64,000 nt of DNA, from positions 53,163,636-53,227,635 of the forward strand of contig NC_134017.1 of assembly GCF_040712315.1 (NCBI RefSeq), in the 5' to 3' direction. Source of the DNA: Castanea sativa (Eukaryota > Streptophyta > Magnoliopsida > Fagales > Fagaceae). Shown here one piece after another: positions 34,901-50,000 of the stretch. Each line of letters opens with the position of its first letter. Positions within the stretch are counted from its first letter, which is position 1. The notes under the pieces are model-generated. The model did no database searches, had not been told where the DNA came from, and worked only from the letters and a program-made list of their open reading frames with translations. The translations under genes were made by a program, and so were the position numbers.

Positions 34901-37900
34901 CAATAAAAAAACTGCAAGAACCACCCATAATGGCTGCTAAAAACTTACCTGACCAGAAAAAATACAATGGGTTTTTAATCCACTATTCATCCTCCACCCA
35001 TTTTCATAGGAGAAGGAACCACTATTTGAGCTAGAGGTCATTGTCTTCAGAATTCATAAATTTTCAGAAGAATAATTGTGCTTGCTTCAAAGTGAACTGT
35101 CATCTATCCTCTAATTTCATAATTTGTCTAATTCAATTGCATGAAGCACATAAATTCTGAATGGTACCAGAGCTATGCACTCTAACAATAATTGCATTTG
35201 TATTACTAACACAATAATATGGTTTTATATTTTCTCATTATTACTGTTAATACGTGAGACCATTAATACCATAAAATGATTCATTAAAGACATATTCTTA
35301 TATTTTATATAAAAGCTGAAGTTTAGATTAAGTTCAACTCCAAAAATTCTACAACTGTCTAAGGTTTGGCATATTGTATTCATGTTGTTGTGTCACGACT
35401 CAGTCCTACACAGCCGCCATGTATCAATTTTTCTTTAAATATTTTTATTGAAAAAAAACACAATTAATTAAACGCATGAATTATTATTATTATTATTATT
35501 ATTATTGTAGGGATGAAGGGCCCAGATAAGAATACTGGGTCGTGAGCCGCACCCGAGGACGTCAAATAGCCCAAGGACAGATAAGTACTAGTGAAGATAG
35601 ATAGATTATTGGGCCAAGGAAGAGGTCAAGTCACAATGAACAAGTGACGTTGTCCGACGAGCGATACCTCCTCAGCCAATAGAGTTGAGGCCTCAAGTCC
35701 GACCATCCATCAAGTACTAGGCAACAAGCAACCGTGCTTAGAAGGATAAGCATTCAAAAGAGATGAGTTAATAGAGAATTGAGAAATATCTGGGAAGAAA
35801 GCTGCTCCCACCGCATTGAATGCTCTGTATCTAATCCCCTGACTGCATTAATATGGAAGTGATACCTGAACAGTAACTTTCAGCCTTACAGCTACCTACA
35901 AAGACTTTAGGAAGGTGCTGATGGGACAAGTATCAAGGAAATTAGCAATCTGACCTACACGTGAAAGGCTGAGATGAAAGAAGGGAAAGAAATATAGAAG
36001 GGGAGAACTTCATTACAGGGGGATCAGAAAAAGGAGTGAGAAGAAAAACCACTGTGTAACCAAAAACTTGAACATTGGTATAAGTCTAAAAGAAGTATAT
36101 AAGAACACACCTTCCTCGAACCTAACCGATGAGCATTTTTCTTTTTCAAACTGTTTGTCTTGTTTATCCTAACACTAACTAGCCTATTTTCTAACTCATT
36201 GAAGGTTCAATATCAAGCCCACTCTCTAACAAATTTATTGTTTTGGGCTCATTGAGCCATTGCCTAACCATTTGGGTTGTCGACCGAACCACGTTCATGT
36301 CTCATTAATTAAAATCATTAATATTCTATTAGACCAATCTTTCAATGAATCAATCATCTCTTTGATCATTGCACTTTTTAGTTATTAATAAATTACATAA
36401 CAATTACTATAATTCAGTAATTTTTGAATTTGACTACAATAGTATATACCTAATTGATTTGTGATAAGTAAAACTTAGTTAAAAATTTTTAGGTATTATT
36501 CACTAGTAACAGTATCACCAGGTTCCCCAATTAAATTCAAACATATTGTTGTATTAAATTTAATTATTCTTAGGAAAGATAATACTGTTTGTCTAACATT
36601 GATCAACGCAACTAAGTGTTTGAATTTAATTTGAAAACCTAATATATAGCACCTAAAGAACTATAACTAAGTTTTGCTCATTTTTTATTCTTGTTAAGTG
36701 CTATATTTTTTTAATTCAAATTTCATTACAGTAGCTATAGAGCTATTTATTAGCTGATCCCAAAAATTTTGGGATTAAGGCTTGGTTGTTTTTATTGTTA
36801 TTGTTGTAGCTATATAGCTATTCGATATACTTTATTTTACTAAGGTTGTTGAAACAAATTATTTACTTGGTTGCTTAAAATTATCTTTAATCTTTGTATC
36901 GATACTTTCTCCTTTGTTAATATGTGGATTTATCTGGTCTTTGTTTGCTCAGGCAGGCTCTTTATGGGTTGCTTGGGTGAAAGCTATGCTTTTGGAGGGT
37001 AGGAGCTTTTGGATTGTCAAAATCCCTCAGGCTTGTACATGGAGCTAGAGGAAGATTCCAAAACTCTGAAATGAAGTTAGACCTCTTATTTGATTTGATG
37101 TTGGGCATGGATCTATTATCTATCTTTGGCATGGTGGTGGCATCATGATGGTGTCTTTTAAGAAAGATATGGTCATAAAACAGTCTACGACTTTGCTAGC
37201 TTGTTGACTGATTTGGTCTCTAGTGTTTTGCAGAATCAGAAGTGGCACTGGGCTCCACAAGATCTGATAATCTAGTGGCCATTCAGGAACTAAATTCTCA
37301 TTGGTAAAATTTGTAGATGAGGATAGGCCTTTCTGGATTCCTTCTAAATCTGACTTTTATTCTTGTTCTAGTACCTGGTCCGGCATATTAGAAGGAAAAA
37401 TCCAGAGGTCAAGTGGTATCAATTGATCTGGTTTTTAGGTTCAATTACTAAACACACTTTCATTGGTTGGCAAGTCAGAATAGGCTGTTGACAAAGGATA
37501 GGCTTCTACCATGGGGAGTAGTAACTGATGCTATTTGTGTTTTCTGCAAAAATAGAATTGAGAATAGGGAGCACCTCTTCTTTGAGTGCTCCATATCCAG
37601 AAGAGTGTGGAAAACCATTATGGGCTGGTGTTTTATTATAAATCTTAAATTCCATTGAAAGGACATCATGTTGTGGGGTGAAGACCAGTTGAGGGGATTG
37701 AGTGTTTGAAAGCTGTCCTTTGCAAAATAGCTCTATGGTCTGCTGCAAATCATCTGTGGAAGCTAAGAGATAGCACGACTTGTCAAGGCAGAATCAAGTC
37801 TGAAGAGACTATTATTAGAACTATCAAATAGGAAGTTAAAAATAGGGTAGAAAGCAAGGACTGTTTCTGCAATTTTGTTTTGAATAGAGTGCTGTGCTGC

Positions 37901-37969
37901 TCTCGGGGCATATCTTCTCCAAGCAGGGGCGGCTTAAGGTACCTTAAGGCCAGGCCCTGACCTGGCCAA

Positions 37970-38022
<53 letters not shown>

Positions 38023-41000
38023 GTAATTTCTAATAATTTTTTTTAAGCACCTAAAATAAAATATTGAACCCCCTAACCCTAAATTTTGTTTAAACCCAGC
38101 TGATATAAGTTTGAATATGATCATATTAACCCTACTTTCACAATATTCTTACTATAATTTAACAATAAAGGTTAAGTGGCAACTTGTAACTAGTTTTTAT
38201 CGAGACCCACAACTAACATCACATTTTTCCCACCTTTAACAACTTGTCATCTAGGTTTTATTGTGACAGTGTTGTGTCAATAACACTACTCTTAAAATAT
38301 TTAATTTTATAAGAAAGAAAAAAAAAATGTTTCAAATTTTTGCTCATTTGTTAAAAAAAAAAACCTTTTTTTTCTAGGACTTTGGCTTACTTTTCCATTG
38401 ACAGCAAAATAAAGTTGTTTTTTCCTACACGTTTCTTTTTCATCAACAAAAAAGTACACCACTGTTACAACCAACAGATTTGTATCTATATCTATGATTA
38501 TTTCCTCGTTCTCTCTATCTTTCTTTTTCCCTTTTATGTTTTCTTAGTTTTTATCTCTTTTTAATCAAGTAGTTTGATAAATGCTCTATAAATTTCCAAA
38601 TCTAGGAAGTCTTTTAGTGCTTGCTTCAATTTCAAGAGACTAACCATGTGTATGGTTAGGAAATCATACACTCTAAAATTAAAAGCTTATATCATTTACT
38701 ATATTTTTTTTCTTAGTTTCACATTTACTATTAGTTCAGCTTCAAGAGACTGACCACGTGTATGATTAGTTATTTAATTATATTTATTTATGCATTCAAT
38801 GGTTGTTGTCTTACTGATATCTATACTAAATTATATTTAGAATACTATTTTAGATTATTGTATAATGTATATAATATGAAAGTTGTACATATAAAAAAAA
38901 AAAATTAATTTTTTTACTTGTGCCCATGACAAATTCCTAGCTTTACCACTGTTGACCCCCTAGGAAAAAAAAAAGTCCTGGAGCCACCATTGCCTCCAAG
39001 CCTTAGAAATTCTCCTTGCTGCTAGCACTTTGCTTAGGTTTTTATTTTTCCCCTGCTGTATTAATCTTTGTCTTTGTGCAGCTGGCTGTCCCAGCAAGAT
39101 TTGTGAAGTTTTTCCTGTCCTAACTTGCTGTAATATTTTCTTTAAAATATAATTGCTCATTCATTAAGAAAAAAGGGGTAAGCCATATCGTGAGGGTTAT
39201 ATTATCATGTTAGAAAGAATATTTGGTGAAAGAACAAATGGTGACAAACGGCAGAGTATTCTGTATGTTTAACGTAGTGCACAGGGAGATATAGGTATGC
39301 ACATCATTTCAAGGGAAGGAGTTTCTTCTTACAAAGTTGAAGTTCTCTCTCTCTCTCTCTCTTAGTTTCTTCTTCTTCTTTTTCTTCTTTTTTATTTATT
39401 TATTATTATTATTCTTTTTTCTATGAATGGATTTTGGCCTACTATTTCATTCTTTACTTCAACTTGCTGGAGTTCCTGGATAACTTGAATTTTAGATAAT
39501 ATTTTCTGTACTTGTTTACTTTCATTTCCTTTTGCCTCTTCCTTTGTCAATTCCCCATTTACTAGGGCTGTGCCCCTTTCTCACACTTTTTCTCGATATA
39601 GCTATTTCTTAAAAGAAGAAGAAGAGAAAGATCTTTAGAATTTTAAAAAAGAAGTTTCACATGCAAATTTGGGTCAGAAAGAAGTTTTCAAACTTTGTAG
39701 AATAACACTACTGAATTTTCCATTCTCAATTTTTTTTATGCTGCTGATATTGATTCTCCACATAGTAGTATTGATGTTAGAAGAATGAATAAGAAATTAA
39801 TAGGATTAGACCTTCAAAATAAAAGTCAAACATTTGATTAAGGTGAGGTTATCCTTTTACTGCCTATCTTCTTTCTTTTTGTGAGTGTGTGTGTGTGTGT
39901 GTGTGTGTGGGGTGGGGGGGAGTCTACTTGTAAAGAATTTAATAAAGAAAAAGTAAAACATTACCTGAATATGTGGAACTGGACTTGAGCCAAGAAGTAC
40001 AAACTGTCCTCCCAGCTCCAACGTTCGATATATCGCATGTCTAATAAGATGTACACCTTTCTGAGGCACCAATCTTGTTATGCAGCCTAACTATTGAATA
40101 AAAGATCAAACAAAATCAAGTAAGATTTCAAGCAGATTCACCAACTATAATCAGGATTAAAATATATATATATATAGAAAATGGCAATTATGTTCTTTTT
40201 CTTTTCCTTTTTATCAAGTGGAAATGTTAGGCTACACAGTCAGAGGTAGCCTTCTCCCTCCCACATCCTTCTCTCATGTGATGAACCCAAGAACTTTCTT
40301 ACAAGGCCAGTGACAATGTCGTTTCTTCAAAACACAATGGTCCTACATGGGAGTATATCACCAAAAAAATTATGACATACAAACCAAACAATTAAAAGGT
40401 CCCTTTTAAGAACATTATTATGATATCTCAAATGCTCCCAACAATAAAAGAAGAATTTAAGTGCCCTAATATTTATCCAAAAAAGACTTCTCTATCTATT
40501 GAATCCTTAACATGGATTTTATAAAAACAACAAAAAGGATCCTAAAACACAGTAACTTAGCTGCAAAGATTCTGGCAGTGGAATCACATTTTGTTGCCAG
40601 GTATATTGTTAAAGGATGCATTAACATGAGCTCAGTACAAAAACTTGAAAAAAGGAGGGCAGGGAGGCTGTTTAGTGTTTATAAAGCAATTAAAGAGAAC
40701 AAAAATAAAATGGGAGAAATTTTCGAATCTAAGTTCTCCCAATTGTATACATTCCTGTATTTTAGCTGTAAGTTCAAATGGAAGTTTCAGTCCTGATACC
40801 AGTATGAACTAAAAGCAGGGCATATATGAGACAGTTGCATGTCTTAAGCCTCCATGCTAACAATTTCTCATGTTTGTTTGCCTGCTCAGCCGATAGGAAA
40901 GCCTCCATCTTTGATTCCTTGGATTACAGGCTGGATGGGGGGAGGTTATGAGCTGGGATGTAAGTTTTCAAAGGGACTTCCATGATTGGGAGTTGGGGTC

Positions 41001-44000
41001 TGTTAATTTCTTTTCAAATCATATCTTATTCATAGGTGCCTAGGGGGGAGAGGGGTGATAAGATGAAATTGTGCTTGCGGGGAGATGCAAGTTTCATGTT
41101 TGTTCTTAATACAAAGCTATCTGTGGCACAAATGGCAATTTTTTCCCTTAGAAGAGTATATGGTGTGTCTAGGCCCCAAAGAGGGTTTTTTTATTTTTAT
41201 GGCCAGAAGCTTGGGATAAAATTCTTACTATTGATAACCTTATTAAGAAGGATAGGATGGTGCTGCTTGTGTCAATATAGCAGGGAAATAGTGGACCATT
41301 TATTACTTCATTGTGACGTTACTCATATCATATGCTGTGGAGTAAAGTTCTTAGCATGTTTGGAATTTAGTGGGTGATGCCTTTGACAGTAAAGGCCCTA
41401 TTGTTTGGGTGCAGGAATTGGTTTAGAAGCATTCTTCAGACATTTGGAATTTAGTGCCACCATGTTTGATGTGGTTAGTGGGAAGGAACGCAACTCTCAT
41501 ATGTTTAATGACATTGAGAGATCCCTCGATCAATAGAAATCCTTATTGATTCAGACCTTGTTTGATTGGTCTATAATTAGGGGTTTCACTCATTTTACTT
41601 CTATTTTTGAGTTTCTTAATTCTCTTAAGAGTTTCAGTTTGATTCTTTGTAATTTGTTAAGATACTTTGTGTTCATTATCGTGAACATGAAGTAATCCCC
41701 CATTTCAATAGAAATTCTTATTCACTTATAATAAAAATTAACAAAAAAAAAACTTTTTCCCATGTATGCATGATAATACAAAGCTTAAAGTACAGCTCCT
41801 AGGATCCCAAATGTAATTTCCATAGCTGGTGACAGTATATTGTAAAACCACAAATGTGGTGAGTCAAAATATAACTTTTTCAAAAGGGGTAGCATATTAT
41901 ACTACTATATCAGTGCTACATATTAAAATGTCAACAAATATGAAAACTTAATGTGATATGATGATGTCACCATTTGATAAACTAAAATTACCAGTGGCTT
42001 CCTGACATCTGCAGAAGAAAGCCCTAGATGCCTTCTCATAGCTTCCTTATTTTCTGCTTTCCCTTGAAGATCATTTGCAGTGTACTGGACTTCGAGAAAT
42101 GTATCAGTGGCAGGATTCCATGCATCAGTATCAATTCCATTTAAAATCCCAATGAACTTTTTTGAGTGAAAATTAAGTGTTGAATGGAGACCTTTTCCTC
42201 CCTGTAAATCAAAAAATAACAACATATAAGGCCTTCATGAAAGCAATGAGACTGATATGAATACTCCCTTACACATCTGAGCTGATTTTTGTAAGACATG
42301 GTAGACACCCCACCCTAATCATCTTGGATCAATTTGAAGCCAGGAATAATGTTATTCCATCATGTCATGTAATGTCAGTACATAGAGGTTACATGATATT
42401 TAATTACCTGATGTGAATGAAAAAGAGGGACTTTTTCGAGGAAATTTGCCATTTAACATTATTTTTGGAACAATTTAGTTGTCAAGTTTGCAAAACTATT
42501 TTGCAAACTAGCACCTCAAGGCTTTGAAACTCGAGTCTCTAAGCCTCGAGTTTCAAGTGGTGGCTTCGTCTGGGTTCTTCTTCTTCTTCAAATCTGCCAT
42601 GGGTTTTTCTTCTTCTTCTTCTTCTTCTGGGTTCTTCTTCTACAGATCTTCCGTGTGGGTTTTCTTCTTCTGGGTTGTTCTTCTTTTTCTTCTTCTTCTC
42701 ATCTGCCATTGGTTCTTCAGATCTTCTTCTTTTTTCACTGTACTCGAGTCTCTAATACTTGAGTTTTTTTGCTGAGCTCGAGTCTCTAAAGCTTGAGATG
42801 CTAGTTTACTAATATGTTAAAAAAAAACATACCAACTAACAAAATAGTTGCTAAAATCATGTTAAAAGGAAAATTTCCCCAAAATTTTCCCCCTAATCTT
42901 CTCAACTGGAAGCCCAATTATAATAATGACTATAGAAGCAACCTCAAAGCATTCTTGTGAATTTTTAAGGTAAATGCAACAAAACCAATGTAAAGGCAAA
43001 CCTCATACCTCAGCAGTCCGCACCTCTTGTGCATAAGTAGGCGAAACAGTAGTCACAATATTAGAAAATACAACTCCACCCTGAAAATAGGGAATCCATA
43101 AGACATAATGAAATATTTGCATGTCTTTATGATATCAGTAATAAATGTGATTCTCAACAAAAAAAAAATATATTAGTAAATATGTATCAATAATTACTAT
43201 ACCTTAACAGGATTGACCCTGTCATGTGCAGAGTTGTCCTGCATTCTATCTGGTCTGTTTAGCTGATGGACATCAAGACCACAAGATGCCAATTCTGCAG
43301 CAGGAGCAGTCCCTTGGTACTCAAAGTTGTGGCACGTGAAACATATTCTAGCTGAATTCAATCCTTTAGGGGCATATAAATCCCAGTAAAGTGGTGCCTA
43401 AGAAGGCAAAAAAATTTCATTTAAAAGAATAAATATATAAAAATAAATGCCAGACATCAAATATAGCACAAGTCAACAATGAAGATTATATGGTCCATAC
43501 AACAAAAGCTGTCTGCCAATCATGGCAATGTATTATGTCTGGTTTCTTGCCAGCTTGAAGAAGCAACTCAAGTGCCGCACGGCTAAAAAATGAAAAACGT
43601 TTGAAATCATCATGCTCGCCATAAAATTCTCCTCTCCAGAAGAATTTGTTAGGATGATGAGGTTCAATAAAATAAACAGGAAGACCTGCATAATTAAATT
43701 TATAATCAGTATTTGACTCTAAAACATAGAATTTTTGTAAAGTCCAGGTTCTAAAGTATACAATGCAAGCAAAAACTATAAAATTCTTAACCTTCAACGG
43801 TGCCAACCCAGATTTTATTTTTGAATAGTTGACCATCAAAATATGACTCTACCACCACATCCAGGACCTGTATGAGTTAATCAGATCATTGAGATATTCT
43901 TGAAATTCAGGTACTTCAAAAAATTATCACCAATAATAACTCACCCTTAAGTCACGAATACGATCGTATTGCATGCAATCATATTTTGGAAGAACAATTT

Positions 44001-47000
44001 CCACAAGGTGTCCTCTTTTTTGCAAAGCTTTACCAAGACCAGCTACAACATCCCCCAAACCACCAACCTACAGAAGCAATGTAGAATCTTGAAGAAATCA
44101 TAGAACTAACACTAAAAACTAAGCAAGAATAGAATAAATAAAATTTTAAATCATAGTTCATGATTCATGATTATAGCACATTAGCACCTATCCTTTCTCT
44201 TGTCCCAATAATGTTAAAAAATTTTAGCATCCGAGTAAATGGTTCAATGCTGAAAACTAGATAAAGGCCAAAAAAAAATCATACGCTACTTTCATTCATG
44301 CAAAATATAGCGTAGTAAACATGCTGAAGAAACATTTTAATAGCTGGGTAATTTGAGATATGTGTGGCAGATAAGATCCAACAAAGAGCATTTGTGGAGC
44401 ATTTTGACTTGAGTGTTAAGCCATTATATAGTCTTCTGTATAATCTAAAAAAACTTGTGAAGGAAAACTTGAAATACCAAATTGAGCACAAGCCAAGATA
44501 AAGCCAGCTTCAAACTACCTAAAAAAAGCTTAACCAACTTTGGTGCACTGAAAAAGGAAAAATAAATGTGTTTAATAATCTAAGGCACAAAGATAAGGTA
44601 CTATCAGTGGGAGACATACATTTCCATCTCAAAAATTTGGTGGAAGTTCAACTTTTGTCCTTTTAACAATTTTAAAGGTATCAATTTCATCCTTCTATCC
44701 ATCTGCTATTAAATTTATGCCATGCTATACAACTTTTTAACATATGTGCCATGCTCAATCTACCATGTATGCAATTTCTTTAATGGCAAATGTTCAAAGG
44801 ATAAAATTGATACATTTTAAATTTGATGGACAAAATCTAACTCCGACAAAATTTCAAGGACAATAAGGTATGTTAGTCATAATTTAATAATGATAATAAT
44901 AATAACTTTAAGGTTATGGTTTGGTAACCTTTTATTTTGGAGTTGTTATGTTGTTATTGAAAAGGTAGTAAGGGGACTGGGGACCACTTCCTTGTTGGAG
45001 CCATATGCCATTTTCCATAAGAAAGGATATACCATACATAGTTCAACCAAAGAGTAGAAAATAACTGTTAGTGCTGCAGCAACTTGTCTACAGTACACAA
45101 GCACCATTACAAAATTCAGCAAGGAAAAAGAAATTGCATTCTGAACCCAGAAGCTATACTACAGCTGACATTATAAATTTATATGTGCAATCAAGCATCT
45201 TATCAAAGAGGCTTAAGTGAAATAACAGGTTCTGTATACACTAATATAATTTGACATAAGATATTTCCAACCAAGACACAAGTTCCTTGATTGGTCCTTC
45301 TCACTTATATTTCCATAAAATAAATGATACACTACAACGTAGGAGAGAATTTTCAATAACATCAACATGGACATTTTGAGTGTCACAGACTCCTCTAGCA
45401 ATATTTGACCGTCTATTCAGCAGTATGTAATGTAATTCTAAATCAACATAAAAAGACCTTCAGGTCCTTCACTGAATTTTTCACAAAGATCGAGTAAAGA
45501 AAGAAAGGAAAGACCATAGTGCATAGTTGAGCACACCTTAGCAACTGGTGCCATCTCTGCTGCGATATGAATTACATATAATCCTGGACTGATCAACAAA
45601 GGGTACAAATTAATGAACAGCATATATATTCACCACAATTTACTATTAAATAATTAATACCGTGTTGGTGATGATGTCAGCCTGAGAAATGTAGTTACAG
45701 CCTCACTTTCATTCATTTCCTTGCATGCCATGTATGCATCACAAATTTGTTTATCTTTCTTCCAAACCATTTCTCTCAACAATTTTGCATCATGGGTTGA
45801 TATTTTTTTCTCAAGCAACCAACCATCAATTATGAGCAATAAACGACTCCAAAATTCTGAAGGCATGTCATCCACAGGTTCATCTAGTGCCCTTTTCTTG
45901 CTTTCTTCTTTCAGATTATTAAGTGTTTCTTGAAATTCGTTCACTGATTCTTGATATAATTGAATGTAAGAATGTATCTCTTCATCAGACTTTTGAAGAC
46001 GATCCTCCAAAAGCTTGATCTTTTGTTGCATTAATTCATTGTATTGTTGCAATTTTTCTGATGAGAGCTTATAGACATTAACTTCTTCAAGGGATTCTTC
46101 CAATTTATCAACCTTCTTTCGGAGCTCCTGATTTTGCTGCAACACTGTAATAGCTTGATCTGCTGGTTTGGTTGCCTTATCTAGCAATTCTTGTAAATTC
46201 TCCACCTTCTCCCATAAGTACTTGTATTCAACTTTCAGAGAAGAAAGTTTGGAAACATCTTCCTGCGAAGCAGAAAGTTTAGACTCCAAGTCTTTTAGGG
46301 AAGATTCTAACAATGAGCGTTGTCTTTCCAGCATAAGCACACGTTCATCAGTGTTCTTGACATAAATAAGCTCAGACTTAAGTGCTTGTATATCATTCTT
46401 CAGGAAGACATTTTCTTCCCTCAATGAGCTAAGCTCCTTGGTAAGAGGATGAAAACTATTATTATGTATTATAGAGTCTTCACTACTCAAAAGTTTTTCA
46501 TAATTCTCATACATATCAAGCTCAATTCTTTCAGTACCACCCCTTTGAGCGAATTCATTTCGCAACTTCTCTAACTGGTCTTCAAGGAGTTCCACACGTA
46601 TCTTTTTTTGGGCGGCAACTTGAATCCGGGCATCAGTTTCTGCAAGTCTCATCTCCAAAGCATTGATCTCTCCTTGCAGTGTCTCCTTCTCAGTGAGAAT
46701 CTTTTCAACATCTTCAAGCGCACGAACCCGAGCTTGATTGAGAAGCAGGATATCTATAGCAAGAATGGAAACATAGGTATGTATTTCACTGTAAATTGAT
46801 ATAAATATGCTAAACCAAAGAGACAGATACCGATGGATTATAAAAGTACAGAAAATATCCTACTTTTCTCCGCATATCTTATCATGCCAACCAAATCCTC
46901 AGATTGTACACTTGATAGTTGCTCTGCCCCACCAACGTTTATAGCCTGTGAGACAAGCAATGAATATAATAATTTTATTTAAGTTTACAACGATTATCCT

Positions 47001-50000
47001 TAGCTTTTCTAGCCAATAAGAGGAAATGAAAACAGTTTTGTTGTAAAAATCAACCGAGGACTTTTTTTATGAGTTTATCAATTGATGATTTAATGCAAAC
47101 TATAAGAAATGAGACTGCTAATTTATTATCCAAATACTATTAGGACACATCACAACCTTATCAGTTATCCCAACAATTTAGGGACATTTACAAGATCAAT
47201 ATTTTAGTTTATAGGCCATAACTTGCAGTGCATGTGCTTTTCCTAATTGGTTATCTCAATATACCAGCAGAATATTCTAGAGAGTAAATGCAAACAGGAC
47301 AATCATATCTGCTCCTATATTACTTAATCACCTGTTTGACTATTGTGTTTCCTTTCCATTTGTTTCAGAAAATATATTTGATCACTCCAACTCTTTTTTT
47401 GGATTGCAATTATGGTAAGATAATTGGGGAACACTAGATATTAACGCTGAAAGAACATTTTAAAATTTACCCTTTTACATACAATCATATCATATAACTT
47501 CAGATATTGAACCCATAACAGTGCAACATAAATTTACTGTTTTAGAAATATAAAGTTGTGCACTGAAAATTAAACTTAGAGGTAGTACACATCAAAAGAC
47601 TCAATCAGAAAAATGTGAAGAAAGACAAACATAGCTGGCCTTTCACTATATTGATAATTTGATATATCCAAAGTACCTGAATTTAAACTAAAGAACTGTC
47701 AAATTTTGAAATATTATGGAAACTAAAGAGTAGATGAGAAAGGAAAAATGGAAGGGATTAACAAGGTTTGGTCATTAAGACCTATGTCAATAACACCAAA
47801 AGCATAAGGGCTACATCTTTCAATTGCTTGACTGATTACACATTACAATAGAACCCATTTTTGTAATAGAATTTACAGAATTTGAAAATAGATCAACAAT
47901 GAACTTATTACATGAATATTTTGAATTTGAATGCCATATCAATATAAGTGATTGCATCAATTTACTCAAAGTAATCAATCCCATCATGTTATCAATCCAA
48001 AAAAAAGTAATCAATCTCATGGTGAAGTCTTCAAGGTGTGGAAAGTAAAACATGCTTTCCTAGCATCCCCACTGAAGTTGTGTATAAAATCTTGATGAAA
48101 TGCACAACTTATAGAAATTGAATCTGAAGCTTGAAACCATGCCTTCCAAAGTTTTGTACTTTATTTGGAGTACAAAAATATCAGCCAACAAAGGGGGAAC
48201 TTGGTATCAACCAATTTAGGTGCTTCAATGGCGCATAAGCATAACAACACTATTAGAATGACGACTCCCCCTCAATGATAAAAAAAAAATCCACCCATGA
48301 AGATCTCAGTACAAAATTGACATGACGAAATGCTTTTCTGCTATGTACTAAAATAATTTTATTTTAATGGAATATAGGAGGAATCAAATCCCTTGTATGA
48401 GTAGAAAGAATTACAGTATCGAATGTTTTGCTTATATGAAACAAGTTACTAGGAGCAAAAATTATGTAAAATTACCAATATGAATAAAGAAGCAATAATA
48501 TTTTTCTACAAAAATAGAAAGAGAAGAAAAATGAGATAGATAATAACATGAAATATAGATAGAAAGAAAAAAATAGAGTGGTATAGTGTAAACACAGATT
48601 ATTGGTTTTGTTGTAGATGTCTTGGTGAAGGACCATACCAAAGTTTTTTCTTCATTAGTTATAGTTGGACTACTCAACTCCTTTGCACTGGTATGCTCCA
48701 GAGCTATGCTTGTGTCAACATCATCATTAGATATGAGTTCCTGACTCAAAATTGGGACATTAATAATTGAAGCATTTTCAGATTCTGACCCCTCATCGCC
48801 ATTTGGCTGGAAATCTTCATTTCTGGGAGGCTGTTCATGAGAGGCTATCTTCAATTGTTTTGCACTGGTATGCTCCAGAGCTATGCTTGTGTCAACATCA
48901 TCATTTGAAATGAGTTCCTGACTCAAAATTGGGACATTAATAATTGAAGCATTTTCGGATTCTAACTCCTCATCCCCATTTGGCTGGAAATCTGCATTTG
49001 TTGGAGGCTGTTCATGAGAGCCTTTCTTCAATTGTTGCTTTTTATGTTGGGAACTGTATGTAATTTTTGTATGATCAAGTTAGTGCATACTAATAATCTA
49101 ATTTAAGGTACAGAATTTTTTAATCCGAGATAAGATAAATTATGTAAGTTACACAAATTAAAAAATAAAAAAACTCCATAAAAGAAATTTGGTCAAATTT
49201 CAAAAATTTGCTTCTAGAGCTGGTAACTTGGGTGAGAATTTATGATTGCTTAAGAAAATTACACGTCTATAATATAAGAAAATTTATTGAAGATAGCTTT
49301 TCAAGGAATTTGAATCTGGAAAGTAGGGCACATGGTACATGCTTAATCAGACCACTCTACCTAATTTTTGTTTTCACCTCAAACAAGCAGAGAAATGTTC
49401 ATATTAGAAGACATGATTTTCAAGTGAATACTCACCATTGCCACCACAATTCACAGACAATGGACGCCAAAAGGCATTAAGTTCATTAAGTGCTATAATG
49501 TGCTCTAAAGTGTGCATTTAAATTTGTATGTAAGATCAGATGCGAAAAAGTTATAAATTTATAATTTTCTAGGAATTGGAATCCTAAAAAAAAAAAAGTC
49601 AGCAATGAGATTTTGTCCTATTTTACTTGGTAAAAAAGGGGTCAACCTAAGGGAAATAAGAGGGTGAAAATTGGGGAGTGGAACGAGTCTGTAGCTCAGG
49701 ACCTAGTCCATCATACCTTAAGTGGTGTCTTTGTATAGAAAGAAATAACAAGGATTCTGAAATTCCAGCAAAGTCCTCAGGGGAAATAAAGTCAACCTTT
49801 CTAATATTTCTGTTCTACTAGGTATCAGTCAGTTTTTGATTCTTTTCTATGATCCTGTTTTTAGATTTTCTTGATGACCTTAGATTTTGGCAATGAGATT
49901 TTTATTTTTATTAAGTTAGGTGGTGTCTGTGTATAGAAAGAAATAGCAAGGATTCTGAAATTCCAGCAAAGTCGTTGGGGGAAATAAAGTCAACCTTTCG

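Larger units (their letters stand above)
29041..35045 (-). mobile_element. Near full-length L1 LINE (no RNase H) in SS4 intron 12
   Basis: The element lies in the same orientation as SS4. It has a short poly(A) tail (T run 29041-29048), ORF2 (32797-29161) and ORF1 (from about 34967 to 32844), in the L1 order. Unlike LINE-B and LINE-C it lacks the C-terminal RNase H domain; ORF2 ends after the zf-RVT region. Its 5' end is not sharp: ORF1-like sequence reaches at least 35042, and no target duplication was recognised. Several stops and frameshifts make it inactive. Confidence 0.88.
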
